From Hanleya hanleyi (lineage: Eukaryota; Mollusca; Polyplacophora; Lepidopleurida; Hanleyidae): a stretch of 64,000 nt of DNA. How positions within the stretch are numbered: the stretch's first letter is position 1; the number at the start of each line of letters is the position of its first letter. The stretch is from positions 124,001-188,000 of the forward strand of contig JAVTVY010045524.1 in the NCBI GenBank assembly GCA_036873755.1. Direction: 5' to 3'. Below the pieces are notes generated by a model. The model was not told the origin of the DNA. It did no database searches and was given only the letters and a program-made list of their open reading frames with translations. Positions 42,660 through 55,140 of the stretch are shown one piece after another. The position numbers were made by a program, and so were the translations under genes.

Positions 42660-43135
42660 ATCGTGTGTAGCTATGACATTTTCGACATTCTGAATCAAAT
42701 ATTGCGATATCTTTTAGCCAAGATGGTATATACATCCAGGCTTATACATCCAGATACAAACGTGTATAGATATTTACTCACAAGACGTCCATTGTTCGTT
42801 TTCTAAATCATGTAAAACAATATCAGTGTACATCATTTTGCGGAAATGTAACACAAATTGTATTCTCTGACCTGTATGAAAGCCTGAGCAATCCGGAATG
42901 CGTGACTTCACCTCCCGGAAGGAATACACTGGAATATGAAACAAGTATTGGCAATCAAAAGAAGGATTAGTTCGTCAATTTGCCCCTCCCCCAATTTAAA
43001 TTATCAGTTTCTATCGAGGACTATATCGGAAATTTCGATTGGTCCGGGTCCGATTGGTTGAAATGATGGCTGACATACGAGCTCCGTACGTGAAAGGCCT
43101 TTAAATGGCATGCATCAATAATCGAAATATCTATT
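42660..43135. other. No feature recognised
   Basis: Unassigned DNA without coding signal. Confidence 0.4.
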
Positions 43136-43244
43136 TCGTATGACAGTTAGCACCAATTTCAAATATGTATTTAAAAAAACACAAAATGGTTCTAAGAAAA
43201 GAGAAAAACTATCACATCCTTTATCTTCTGAAATGTCTCGAGAG

Positions 43245-43578
43245 GAAATTTATCTTATAATCGAGCGCTTGATGACAAAACCATTCTCACGACAGATACC
43301 AATTTATCTTATAATCGAGCGCTTGATGACAAAACCATTCTCACGACAGATGCCAATTTATCTTATAATCGATCGCTTCATGACAAAACCATTCTCACGA
43401 CAGATACCAATTTATCTTATAATCGAGCGCTTCATGACAAAACCATTCTCACGACAGATACCAATTTATCTTATAATCGAGCGCTTCATGACAAAACCAT
43501 TCTCACGACAGATACCAATTTATCTTATAATCGAGCGCTTCATGACAAAACCATTCTCACGACAGATACCAATTTCGT
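43245..43578 (+). repeat. 54-bp tandem repeat, six units, in an open frame
   Basis: Unit ATTTATCTTATAATCGAGCG + CTTCATGACAAAACCATTCTCACGACAGATACCA (given in two parts). The period is a multiple of three and lies inside an ORF at 43140-43595 (IYLIIERFMTKPFSRQIP repeated). Units differ by only a few bases. Whether it is translated is unknown. I see no promoter or homologue, and it may be plain minisatellite. Confidence 0.85.
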
Positions 43579-43867
43579 TGGATTGGAAATGTTGATAATG
43601 TGAACAAGGACTCTCCGTCGTAATATCGTTTGATTACGCCTAATCAGATAGGAAGTATGTTTATCGTTCGAATTTGTCATACACAGCGCTTCGAAGAACC
43701 CAAGCCCGTCCTCTGCAACCGTCCATGGTTAATTGCACTGGTCTTTTTAAGTTTGCACAGGTGCATGTGTACTTCCTGGTTGGTGACCCTCTTTACAACA
43801 TATTTTGTTTGCTAACATCTGCTTCTATGTGACTGGGGGCGTTTAATGTTACACTCAAGTTTATTTC

Positions 43868-44041
43868 ACTAATATGGTGGCCGCCAGTTTGGTCGGTGGA
43901 GGAAGCCGGAATACTCGGAGAGAACCACTGGCAAACTTTCACACATTCACCAGCGGGGCTCGATCCCGTGTCGAGTCAGCGGTGTGAAGCTAGCGGTTAC
44001 TAGCAAAGCGCCTTCGACCACTCGTCCACCGAGGACCCTCG
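43868..44041 (-). mobile_element. tRNA-derived SINE with mollusc-type core
   Basis: Reverse-strand head has a box A-like GGTGGACGAGTGG, a long Ser/Leu-like variable region and a box B-like GGGATCGAGCCCC. It is followed by the conserved core GTGGTTCTCTCCGAGTATTC + CGGCTTCCTCCACC, which I recognise as common in mollusc repeats (possibly the V-SINE/RUDI type, unsure). Confidence 0.7.
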
Positions 44042-44796
44042 ACATGACAGGCAGGCGGTTCATTGACGTAGTTGTCTCTTTCTATATGGTATTTCAACAT
44101 GTTCTAGGAATTCCACTTTTTATCTTCTCTTAGCTAAATCTATTCCTGAAGGAGAGCATGTTTGAAAATCCAGCTATTGAGACAGCCTTGTGAGCGTTGA
44201 TTTTCAATTAGGTCCCAGGAAAGCAATACGTGAAAGTTTAACTCTGGATTTCCTTAAAGAAACACCAAAGAAACCATACGAAGCAAGATCGTAAATCAGG
44301 GGAATACCGTATTGACGTAACGCTATGAAAACATCGTGCGAAATGTTCACCAATATTCTACAAGATCCCACAATAAACCAATCACGACAATTTCTACCCT
44401 TTCTCTCTGACAATGATCGGCGTTTAGTTCACGGAGATTGATATCTTCGCATGCACAATCTTTTGATATTTTCTTCCCCCTAACAAAGCCAGACTTTTCG
44501 GCGTAAACTCTTTGATCGTCACGGTTTACCACGTACACTGTCTGAAAAGGATGCCACATTTGCATACTGTTTCAGGAAAAAAATTTCATATTAGTCCACG
44601 TGCTATCGTTTGCAAATACTGTGGGCGTGATTTTGAAATGTAGTTTCAAATTTGCTCAGGATTTACATATCGCTGAATTCAGATCTAATATTCCGTGATA
44701 TTATATCTGAGTTTACTGAGATTGGACTTACCTGAGACGAAGGTCGAATAATATTTTGAAGGACTATTCAGTTAATACAAATGACTAATTCACTTC
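44042..44796. other. No feature recognised
   Basis: Short reverse open frames at 44204-44565 lack family signatures. Nothing supported. Confidence 0.35.
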
Positions 44797-45052
44797 TCAA
44801 ACACGGCTCGGCTCAGGTACGGCGTATCACGTTGGGCACACTGGCTCTCGTCAGATCACCGAAGTTAAGCAACGTTGAGTCCGGTCAATACTTAGATGGG
44901 TGACCGGGTGCTGCACTGGTTGGGCTGATGAGTGTCCAGGACACTAGGAACAGACGATAGAGAGTGTCCTGGCACATATGTAGGCACCGTCGTGATATGA
45001 TTGAGACATCGTTGAAAACGACGTTAAATCCTACTCCTTCAAACACGGCTCG
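44797..45052 (+). mobile_element. 5S-rRNA-derived SINE (SINE3 type) with 14-bp target duplication
   Basis: Element 44811-45038 is flanked by TCAAACACGGCTCG at 44797-44810 and 45039-45052. The head (44817-44925) matches 5S rRNA in the internal promoter area (CCGAAGTTAAGCAACGTTGA, TACTTAGATGGGTGACCG, GGTGCTG), lacking the CCTGGGAATACC segment. The 3' tail CGTCGTGATATG...TGAAAACGACGTTAAAT matches the tail of the LINE at 52020-52712. The exact duplication suggests a fairly recent insertion. Confidence 0.92.
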
Positions 45053-45375
45053 TTCAGCATCGGTAAATAACACTCGTGTCGTCTTTTTGATTAATATAGT
45101 ATTGGACTATTTCAGTCTTCCAAACAGGGTGTATCTGATTTGCAATAGTAAAAACTTACCATCAAAAGACCTTGTGTACCTTTGTGTACCTAGAACACTT
45201 ATAGAGGGTAGGGTGAAATCCGATGACCTATATTCAACTTTCTTTTAAAGATTGTTATAGAGGGCACAGTGAATGAGGATATTGTGTAAGTGTTATCCCA
45301 TCCGACCAATGACCTAAATGTAACTTCCTTTTAAAGAATATTATTCTGTACCATCAATGCACAAGAATATATTTA
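45053..45375. other. No feature recognised
   Basis: Contains a degenerate duplication (TTCAACTTTCTTTTAAAGA and GTAACTTCCTTTTAAAGA). Nothing else. Confidence 0.4.
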
Positions 45376-45382
45376 TTTTCCT

Positions 45383-46377
45383 TATTTTGGGATACAAGCG
45401 TCATTCAATATTCAGCCGTCGTCCATTAATGTTTAATCATATGATTACAAGCGTCTAGTCCGTCTTTTTAGTCACCAGAGGTCGTCAATTTTCCCACCTC
45501 TTGCATATCGCGCTCCAATTAAAGATTTTCCGCGTCTATAATCCAAAGACCTAATTCATACAGTAACATTAGCACCAAGTTAAACGAATAAATCATAGTA
45601 TACATCAAAAAGCTAGTTCCCTGTAAGAGAGAAGCGGTTAACAGTTTTCAATTATGCCCACAAGACATCATGATGCACCAAAAATATCAAATCCGTATCG
45701 CTGATCAGTATTCTTAATCCATAGGACTTTCGTTGTAAAGACGTTATCTAGAACATGATGTATCTCAGTCACGCTTTGATTGTGACTGTTCATATGAACA
45801 CTATCAGGATCTTGTACTACATGGCTTCATACGGCCCCAACCCCGGCTTAAGCGGAATTAGACACAAGTTACCAAACGTCACACCAAAGATCTTGAACGC
45901 TACGCTCGTATTTGCTATCAGCATACGATACGTATCGCCAAATCTGAAAAACATTGAGTGGAGGCGCTTGGTGGTATAGTCCTGTTTTATAAGTTCCAGC
46001 AACAATGTTTGTGACGTTGATTAAAATCGTCACATTTAAGACAGGATCTAGCAAATGCTACTAAGCGAGATATGTATACGCCATATGCAGGTCCCACTGG
46101 AATATTACTGTCTAGATAGGGATAGTTTACGATGTCGAAATTATAATCATCTCTTTTGTCGTAAGTCGACGAGAGAGAAGGCCAGCTCCATTTTATACAG
46201 ATATAGGTCTAAATATGATGCGACGTTAGGGCCATCTGTAGTTTCCTTCCAATCCAGTGAAGGTGGTTATATATCCTTTACTGTGTCATTTATATAGAGT
46301 TTATCAATGGGGAGAAGATCGTCTATATAGCGTTTGGTGAATGAGAAGGAACGGGCTTTGACAGGATCCGTTTTTGA
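45383..46377 (-). mobile_element. Penelope-like element, 5'-truncated, reverse orientation
   Basis: 3' end and UTR at 45383-45800, RT C-terminus at 45800-46377 including a single copy of the segment that forms the 116-bp array (46060-46180). It shares with 42215-42350 a subfamily-specific insert (GGAGCG...ATATGCAAG...GACGACCTCTG). Truncated where the TTAA-family repeat begins at 46378. Confidence 0.88.
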
Positions 46378-46905
46378 AAGTACATGCAAACTTGCTAATA
46401 ACTTCTCTATTTTTCATCCGATTATGTCAATTTTTGGGGAGCAAGATATATACACTACAGTCTGAACGACTGTGTCTCAGTTTTTCAAAATGTTGCCTCG
46501 TTTTGAAGTTATTGGAACTTGAAATAGACTTTCATTTCGTTTCAAAAAATAAACTTTACAACTCTCTCAAACTTTTTCTAAGAGTTTAAAAAAAAATGAG
46601 ACACAGTCGTTTGGTTTGAAAGGTTTATTATCACCATGCAAAATCTCGGACTCGTTACTTGTAAAATAATAGGTGAAATTAGCGATATAATAAAAGACAT
46701 AATTTTTTTTTAAATAACTGTTTTCTAACTGCAACAAAACCGTTGGAATAAACGTAAGAATTAAATTTTTACTTTATTCTGAACGCCCGAATCGTGATCT
46801 TTCCAATCATATAAAACATATATATGTATGTGAAGTGGTTGTGATGGAATGAGACAGACTACACGAGGGTGTCTAATATCAGGCGCTACCCCGGGTCTCG
46901 AGATC
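46378..46905 (+). repeat. Second copy of the TTAA-element right end
   Basis: Matches 26530-27045 (CAAACTTGCTAATAACTTCT, GACTTTCATTTNGTTTCAAA, AGGCGCTACCCCGGGNCTCG). It ends CTCGAGATC and so lacks the intact terminal GTCCTTAA. Confidence 0.88.
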
Positions 46906-46979
46906 TACACTAGTTGACTTTTCTAAAAAGTTTGAGGAAGCAAAGGAATAAATGTTATTTGCTGTCATAGTATCCGGGT

Positions 46980-47815
46980 CGAAAGAAGAGCAATCCGCTA
47001 TAGAGCAGGATGGACGAGAAGTAATAGATTTCATTGGAACTGAAATTATTGCAGATGTTGTTCAAGTTGAACTGAGTGAACGCAAGTTATGTCTGATACG
47101 GGTACAATATATGATATAGACAAACATTCAGAGAAGTTGAGTGAAATGCGATCACAAATGCAAATTAAAACTCAAACTCAACAACTGATAACTTCATCGT
47201 TGTTCATCGTTTGTTCCCAAGGCCCAGGAAACTGTGCTTCAACGAAAAGAGAAGTACTGTCATCCGTTGTCTCGGTATTTGAATCTCTCGGCATTATTAG
47301 TCAGCCCAGTAACATCAAATCTCTTAAGATCGAGACTTTGGATAGAAAACCTTGACAGGGATAAACCACTTACTGGCGAAAATCAACTATTGTGGATTCA
47401 AATCTCCAAAGACCTGCAAGATACTTCTGTGATGCATCCATGCAGGCATACTCAGCAGCTGTGTATTTGCGGCTATTTTCCAAAGAGAACCGCATTAGTT
47501 GACTCATATTCCGAAAGGCTCGTTTCGTCCCACTGAAAACAGTTACCCTGCCAAGACTCGAACTATTAGCGGTCCTCACTGGTGTGAGATGTCTCAGCTT
47601 TGTCCAAAAGCAGCTTTAGCTTCCAGTATCAGCTCGTGACGTTTACACAGACTCGCAGTGTGTACTGCATTGTATTGCTCCCAAAAAGCTACTTCCTGTA
47701 AATCGATTCAAAGAGATGAAAGTCCATCCACATATCAGCCATCGGTATGTACCTACAAAGGAAAATCCAGCCGACCTTGCCACCTGGGGAAAGCTCGACA
47801 CACAACGTCAAGTGA
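46980..47815 (+). pseudogene. BEL/Pao LTR-retrotransposon pol fragment (RT end to RNase H)
   Basis: Seen in shifting frames: KREVLSSVVSVFESLGIISQ (BEL/Pao post-RT block), LLWIQISKDLQDTS, a CDAS-like word (GCATCCATGC context), then VTLPRLELLAVLTGVRCLSF and YTDSQCVLHWI (RNase H Asp). These are characteristic of BEL/Pao Pol. No LTRs, gag or integrase recognised. Several frameshifts. Confidence 0.85.
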
Positions 47816-50260
47816 CATTGACAACTGTCAAACGGAAACAGGAGTTTCATCTAGAATCGTCTATTTTCTTCATAATTTAAACATTCATTTACATGTATTT
47901 TCAGATTTATTATTGTAATAAAAATCGTGATATTGCAAAAATGGAAATTTTCACTATATGAAATGTTTTGGTTTAAATTAAATAGAAACGATCTGTTCGA
48001 ATCATCGTACCAAGCCATTCTCCACTCATTTGAATTTTGAAATTTTTAAGGACTCATGTATTCAAGATAAGATAAAAAGTGTCAACGTTGAGAATAATTT
48101 ATCATAATTAGATACATGTACTATATATATTCCTACGAAGTAGGCTACAGATCGCAGATTGTCCGGTAATGAGTGAGTCAGTCAGTCCATCCAAATCCTT
48201 TCGTCGGCAAAATAAGGAGAAGCGTTGACATTAGAACCTTGATTTTTTCTGATCGAATTCTGATGAAAATTTGATTTGTAATTAATTTTTTATTATTTAT
48301 TGGTGATTCGAGTGCACTGTCATGCCCATCGGGAACCCTTGCCTGTATTCTTCACTGTGACTTAAGCGCCTGGGACTAACTTCGGCCGCCCAGCACTAAA
48401 GCAAAGAAAAAAATGATGCGCCCAGCTCTCAAAAATATCAGTAACTTTAATGTTACTTGCCAAAATATGTCGGCATTATACGTTTCCAGGTAGCTCCGCC
48501 ATGTTTTCCCTGATAGTCCACGCCACGCTTCCCGAACATCTGCCGTAAATTGTTGGAAATATTCGGGAACCCTCGTGATCATGCTGGTCGCTATTAGCCG
48601 GTGGTATTGCGGAAGGCTACCGAAATTCCAGAATCTCGCGTCAGGCGAGCTGTATATGCCACGATGCATGAAGGAAGCAAATCATTTGATCGGAGAATGG
48701 AGGTTGTTATTTCGTCTGCTGCGAAGTTTTACCGAGCCACGAATATCACTTGACATGTATTTTATAAATCAATGTCATGAAGTGCCAAGCAACTTTGAAA
48801 AACTTCTTCTCACAGAAGCGTCAGAGGTCCAATGAAGGTAAATCTTTTGTTGGCTTTCGGTGGTCGTTGTTGTTGTTCTAAAACGTCAGCTTCCAAAAAA
48901 TATTTTAATTATATCTATATTAAAAGCACACATGCATGTGTGCGCTCGCTCGTACGTCGTAATTAGTCTATTAGATCTACATGTACTATGAGATATCTAT
49001 AATATGGCTAGTTTAACAGTACACTTGAATCCAGTATTAAACTGGAGATTCCTGAGTGATCTATTTTTAGCCTAACTTACATTGTAATGTTGACACACAT
49101 TCCGATGGTATCCGTTTTCACTCATTTGCTGGTCTTGGGAATTCCGTTGAGATTGAAGGCATATTATACTGCACGTTTTATATATCCAGCCTATACAACA
49201 TTGCATCATTTCTTCAGTTCAGTCATTAGTTAAAAAATGTTCTACCTCAAAAAGAAATAAAAAATGACTGGATTTTATGAGAGAAATTACTAAATTTAAA
49301 CACAACAATGACCCTATTATCTGTTATTACTGAAGAAATCGATAATAAAATCACCGTTGTGTTTTAAATTCAGTAAACTATAACCAGTTGTTTATTTTGT
49401 TCGTGTGTGCTTTAATGTTCATTGATTATTATTATGTACTCTCTTCAGATGAGGTACCTTGAAGTTGAATGCCAAATAAATATATCCATGGAGAATTGCT
49501 CTCTAGTTATGCCTGATTTGATTCTTGCATTCTAACAAATCTCTGATCTTGACCTTTCTCACTTCAAATTTGTGTTTCTTATCCAGTTGCCTGTCTTATT
49601 TAGGACTACAAACATTTACTTCTCAACTGCTCTGGCAGAGCATCATTCCCTACGCTAATTTAAAAAAAAATCGCCTAATGCCGAGAGGGGGGGGGGGGAG
49701 TTCCCCGCTCTCTCGGACTCTCCCCCAACACTTCGTGCTGTACTGCTGGGCTGATCAGTGTCCAGGGTAATAGAAACTGAGGGCGATAATAGTTGCTACG
49801 CTAATGACTAACCAGCGGTGACATCTGGAAAAGTAAATAGTTCCCACTGTCAATTAGAGACGCTATATAAATTCTCTCATGGTAGCACACAGGGCCCCCA
49901 AGTCATCTCTCGAGTACACACTTAAATTATCTCAAACCCTATGTCGTAGGTCCAGTGACGTTAGTCACACTGCCATGTATTCCAATGAAGGCGTCCAATT
50001 CGATCACGTGACTGACCAGATTTTTCCCTGTGTTGAACTGCTGTAGGAACCTGGGCAGTTTAAGAAACCTGCATTGGGCGATCGTAAATATAAAGACATT
50101 TTTTCTTAAAAAAAGAAAACCCAATTCAATATTAGCAACACTGCTGCTCATGCAAATTACAACACATATAAGGGAAGTGGGAAGAGGTGCCGACATACTG
50201 ACTGCGTCACATGACTTCACAGAATAGTCTTCTGGTTAACCTATTCTAAAGCACATACCA
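47816..50260. other. Stretch without recognised genes
   Basis: AT-rich. A poly-G run lies at 49685-49699. At 49735-49790 the words GCTGGGCTGATCAGTGTCCAGG and AATAGAAACTGAGGGCGATA resemble the middle of the 5S SINE (44920-44960), so a SINE fragment is likely. Remaining short frames (e.g. 48575-48835) are unassigned. Confidence 0.45.
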
Positions 50261-50261
50261 A

Positions 50262-50420
50262 GAATCTAACGATTCGTGATATGTGTTGTATCTCAGGTAC
50301 GCTTTTATTGTACCTGTTCATGTGGCAACTTGGATGATATGACCACACGGCCCCTAGCACCGGCATAAGCGGTATTAGATACAAATCTAGAGAGCTATGA
50401 TGGAAATGCTCTGACAACTC
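50262..50420 (-). mobile_element. Penelope-like 3' UTR fragment
   Basis: CTCAGGTACGCTTTTATTGT, CTGTTCATGTGGCAA and CGGCCCCTAGCACCGGCATAAGCGG match PLE 3' region sequence with divergence. Confidence 0.7.
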
Positions 50421-51465
50421 GTATACTGGTAATTGGTGAGCTGTTTCGCTGTGACAACTCGTACATTGGAGATTGGTGAGCTGTATCGTCGTCAGATGTA
50501 AATGACGGCATTTAGTGCCAAGCAACTTGTCCTTTTCTCTAATTTGCGTATCAAACAACTCAACGGCGCGAATAAAAAATATTTTTGCATGTATTATACC
50601 ATTTCTAATAGCTGTGTGTTATAAAAAGGTATTTCGTTTTAGTGCTCACACAGCAACAAACCGGTAAAGTACCAGCTCGCGTTTTCGGAACAATCTACCA
50701 GGGGAGTCCGTAGAATGTGCTGGGCGATCCAGATTTCTTTTTATGGTAATTATTTCTTCTAGAGGTCGTAATGTATGATATATAAGTATCCGGTTATGCG
50801 TCTTTAGTATCGGTCTGCCCTTTATAAATATCGATCTGTATTTGTCTGTATCGTTCTGTATTTAGTATACGGTCCCGCGTTTTCACATCTGTACCATAGA
50901 AAAACTGTTCAGCATCTACAATTTCCTCGGTGGAGAAGCTGGCACCACACAATTTGATCGACGTACAATACATTTATTCACGATGAAGCACAATAGCTCA
51001 TTTATGATGGCACCAGAGCCATCATTCCCATCCGTGTTATCAGCGCGACATCTGGTCGGGCTGCCTGTAGCGAGAGAGTTAGCCATTGTGGCTTTATCTG
51101 TGTTCTGCCGTTTCTTTCTTCCTCACTCTTCTTGTGTTCAAAAGCTAGTTTAGTACTATACAATAGTATAGTATATTTGGGTAGAATATGGCCTGAATTG
51201 TTCGGTTTTGTGATAGAAACATCAGAATTGGCCTGAAGGTTGTTCAGATGAATATCCGAAGGTGAACCACATTCTATCTTACATGTAAAGCTTGTTTCCC
51301 AATGTTATAACTATCCCTTCCTCATCGAAAGGGTAGCTTTCGCCCAATAACCATGATAAAATAGCTACAACATGTGTTAGTTGTAAAATCAGTTCAATAT
51401 TAGCGCAAAAAAATATTTAATTAAAAACAAATGATTTCCCCCAAGTCGTTTCCCAGAGTATATAT
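50421..51465. other. No feature recognised
   Basis: Contains a short direct repeat (GACAACTCGTA...TTGGTGAGCTGT at 50416-50485). Otherwise unassigned. Confidence 0.4.
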
Positions 51466-52019
51466 CTCAGTCACGCTACGCTTAGACTTTGACGGTTCAT
51501 TTGAACATCATGGAGGTTTAAAACAGATGATATTCAAATGGCTTTCAGTCCCGAGTTAAGCGGAATTAGACACAAGTTACGAAACGTACTGCCAGTGATC
51601 TTGTATGCATCGATCGTATTTTGCCGTCAGTGTACGATATTTACCACAAAATTTGAGAAACTTTGAATGGAAGCATTTGGTGGTATAGCCAAGACAAATT
51701 TCTGCAATAATATTCTGTGGCGCTGATAAAAATCGTCACAGTCTGCATATGATCTAGTAAATGCTACCAGGCGGCATATGTATACCCCGTATGTAGGTCC
51801 TTCTGCAATAGTGATATTCAAAAATGGGTAGTTAACCGTGTCAAATTTGTAATAGTCTCTCTTGCCACACAGTCGACGTGAGAGAAAGCCTTTATCATTG
51901 TTGTGAAGGCCTAGGTCCATATGATGTTCACCTTGGGGGGTCAGTAGTTTTTTTTTCAAATCCAGTAAAGAAGTGTATATATTCTTCACAGCCTCGCTAA
52001 TATAGGGATTATCCAGTGC
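51466..52019 (-). mobile_element. Penelope-like element fragment, left half (RT C-terminus and 3' UTR)
   Basis: Reverse-strand remnants resembling AVKNIYTSLLDLK, DYYKFDTVNYPFL and GPTYGVYICRLVAF. Interrupted at about 52019 by a LINE. The RT upstream part resumes at 52713. Confidence 0.85.
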
Positions 52020-52712
52020 GAGATGGCCAAATTCTTGGAAATATTGTTTGACCACCGAATGACGTTCTTATCGCATATAAATTGCTTGAAAGCTGAGTGC
52101 ACGAAATCTCTTGGTTTGTTGAAATTAGTTGCCAACAATAAGTGGAGAAAAGATCAGCAAAACACTTCTTCATTTATATCGATTACTTGTTCGTTTCAAA
52201 CTTGATTATGGCTCTATTGTTTACAACGGTGCAAGCAAGTCAAACTTGGCAAAGCTAGATCCTATTCTCCATCAAAGACTAAGAGTTTGCCTTGGTGCGT
52301 TCAGAACATGCCCTAAAGAAAGCTTATATGTCGAAGCAGAAGAATTTCCTTTAAAACTTCGAAGAATTAAACTATCACTGCAATATATCACAAAATTGCG
52401 ATCAAAGCACTCGAATCCAGCATATAGCTGTGTTTCCAACCCTCAGTACTTGAATTTCTATTTAAAGAAATTAGATTTTAATATTGTAAGAGATTCCTTT
52501 TATCGAGTAGCTACATTAGAAGATCTTTTTAGTCGGGTGAAAGAAGACTGTATCTTAGGTTATTTGAGAGAAATTGGCTTGTTGCATAAGTTTTAATGTA
52601 TGTATGTTTTAATGTGTTAGATTACTAACTTATTAACTTGAATACTTTTGTATTGATCGTCGCTATATAGCTGAAATATTGTTGAACGCGACGTTAAACT
52701 TTGATTCTCTTT
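52020..52712 (+). mobile_element. 5'-truncated LINE (Jockey/I-like RT C-terminus) inserted into a PLE
   Basis: Frames 52023-52205 and 52129-52596 contain MAKFLEILFDHRMTFLSHIN, LLHLYRLLVRFKLDYGSIVY, PILHQRLRVCLGAFRTCP and SLYVEAEEFPLKLRR, the thumb and C-terminal region of non-LTR RTs. The 3' UTR ends CGTCGCTATATAGCTGAAAT + ATTGTTGAACGCGACGTTAAAC, the same tail as the 5S SINE. One frameshift. Clade assignment is tentative. Confidence 0.85.
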
Positions 52713-53060
52713 CCTTGTATATATTACGTTTGGAGAATGAGATGGAACGGGCTTTGTGGAATGGTTATCTTCTGACAATTTCTGCACATAGGTGTGTCCA
52801 TGAGAGAATAGATATAGGTCTCTCAAAAGTGGTGCACAGTAGTACCCATTGGGATACATATAAGCTATTGATATATGGTATCGTTGAATTGACATTAACA
52901 TACCGGGGACTAGTTTTATAGAACACTGATAATATTAATAAACTAAGGTGTTCCATGAGGTCCTGATGAGGAATAGTAGTATAGAGAGTCGGGATATCCC
53001 GAACAGATACATGTCTATACAGTGTCTGTCCATTGCCATCCATATCTTCCGTAAAACTTG
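52713..53060 (-). mobile_element. Penelope-like element fragment, right half (RT motifs A-C region)
   Basis: Reverse-strand SVRDIPTLYTTIPHQDLMEH (motif A area) and PNGYYCAPLLRDLYLFSH (motif B area) with frameshifts. Continuous with 51466-52019 before LINE insertion. Confidence 0.8.
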
Positions 53061-53320
53061 AATAGATTTTATCTCACTTTACGGAATAAGGGGAGATATT
53101 GTGAGATGGGGAAAGATGATGTCATCGGCGTCGGTGTCCTCTCCCTTGAACTGATGAGGTTTTTTGTTCAACAAATTCAAGAAAATATCAAGAAATATTA
53201 GAAAACTAAATTTAAAACATAAACAAAAATTATGGGACATGGGTATTCCACTAGGGGATTCAGTTATGACACTAGGGTGCTCCAATGTTAAAATCTAATG
53301 ATAAGGTGTTTTGTTTAGCA
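53061..53320. other. No feature recognised
   Basis: Spacer. Confidence 0.3.
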
Positions 53321-54345
53321 TAAGTACACATATACAGCTGTACATTGAAAGCTTGCTGCAGTTGTCAGCTCTCACGGAATGATTTTGAAACTTTGTACAC
53401 CATTTTCTTATGAGTAGAGGATGTACCCCCGCAATTTAGGAGATGGTATACATTTTTTGGCTAAATTGATGAGGGTTTTGTTCAGCAATTTGTAGGTATA
53501 CCGCTGTGCATAGATAGTTTGCTACAGTTATCCACTGCCAATAGATGATTATTAAAATTGGTACAGTTGTTTCTTATGATTAGGGTAGAGGATGTACCTG
53601 TAATATTTTTGAGATGAATTATTAATATTTGTCCAAATTATGGGAATTTATAAGTTGTCAGATGTCTGTGGATGATTCTATAACTTGGTACACATGTTTC
53701 TTATGATTACAGGATGTACTTGTGCTATTTACACGATTTTGAGATGAATATTTTTTTTTCTCCAAATTATGGGAAGTTTTTCTATTTAGCAAAAGTGTAC
53801 ATGTACCCCTGGACATAGAAACTTTGCTGAAGTTGTCAGATCTCTCTGAATGATTATGTAACGTGTTACACATGTTTCTTATGATTAGAAGATCAGCCCG
53901 TGCGATTTTTGAGATGCGATATCATTTTTGTCCCACTTGTGAGGTTTGAATTTACTAATTTGTCAATTATAACGTTTTTTCTTGGACCAGAATGTACTAA
54001 AAAGTTATTAATATTTGTTCAAATTATGAGGGTTTTCGACTTAGTAATTTGCCAATGACAATGTGTACATGTACACCATTACATGGAAAGTTTGCTGAAG
54101 CCATCAGCTTTCAATACATGATTTTGACACTTGCTACACATATTTCATATGATTTGTCCATGTGCTGTTTCCGACATGAAGTATTAATTGTTCAAATTAT
54201 CGCGGTTTGGACTTCGTACTTTTCCAACGATAAGATCTTTGTGAGGCAAAAATGTACAACTGTGCACGGAAAGTGTGCTCTACATGTATGCTTTCATTAC
54301 TGCTACAGCTTCAGTGGATCACCGCAAGACGAGATGTTGGTTTTT
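53320..54345 (+). repeat. Degenerate tandem repeat of about 170-180 bp
   Basis: Recurring words GCTGAAGTTGTCAG, CTTGGTACACATGTTTCTTATGATTA and TTTGAGATGAA...CAAATTATG appear about five to six times with strong divergence. No ORF is conserved. An old satellite or repeat-derived region. Confidence 0.7.
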
Positions 54346-55025
54346 TAAAGTCTAAATTTCCAAAAACGCCCCTCATAATTATAATGACCAAATTTTATGA
54401 CACAATGATACCTTGAGACATGAAATGACAAAAAATGTATTCTCCCTGGAGATGTACTTTTTCCAGCCGTCTTACCCTAATATCCTGTTGCCTTCCTCTC
54501 GAGAAATCGCACGAGATTTGATAATTTGGTCAAACTGAGGAAAAACAGATCATCCGTCTAATTACATGAAATTTAGACAACGAAGATGGTAGTATAGTGA
54601 ATTTTGGTCAGTATAGCCCTCACACCTGAATGGTTGTGCATTCCGATCGCATGTTCTGAAAGCGTTTGTCGATGAGAATGAGTGAACATAAACTTGCTTA
54701 CCTCAATGCCATTAACCCTCCTGAACACGTGCCAACAACAACAACAACACAAAACAACAACAACATGTTGAATGACTGTCTCATTCAGATGGACTTTGAT
54801 TGACAGGTGTTCAGTTTTGCGTGAAGTTAGTTCAAAGAAATAATCATATTTTCTTGTGTTTAGTTGTGTTTTCTATCTTTCTGAGATGAAATAATGCGCC
54901 CTTGATAATTTAGTGCCATTTTAAAAATTTCAACCTGACCAAAAAATGTCAAAATCTCTCACATCCTGATTTCCCTTAAGTATCCGCAAGCATTCGACAC
55001 CTAAAAGTCCCCCAAAATGATTTAA
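54346..55025. other. No gene; short (CAA)n tract
   Basis: (CAA/AAC)n tract at 54727-54766. Otherwise unassigned AT-rich DNA. Confidence 0.45.
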
Positions 55026-55034
55026 TTGCCTGCA

Positions 55035-55140
55035 GGGCTGGTGTTAACAAAGTGGACAGAGGTTTAGTTGTACAACTTCTGGAACCAGCTATAATTTTTG
55101 CTTTGTATGGTGTTTATGCATTTTGGGAGTCCAGTACAAG
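55035..55140 (-). mobile_element. Penelope-like RT fragment
   Basis: Plus-strand TTTGCTTTGTATGG...TTTATGCATTTTGGGAGTCC, TTCTGGAACCAGCTAT and the Leu-rich segment match PLE RT at 6940-7010 and 63070-63165. Confidence 0.75.

Noticed and set aside
44817..44925. Functional 5S rRNA gene
   Set aside because: A conserved internal segment is missing, and the sequence carries a LINE-like tail and a 14-bp target duplication, so it is a SINE.
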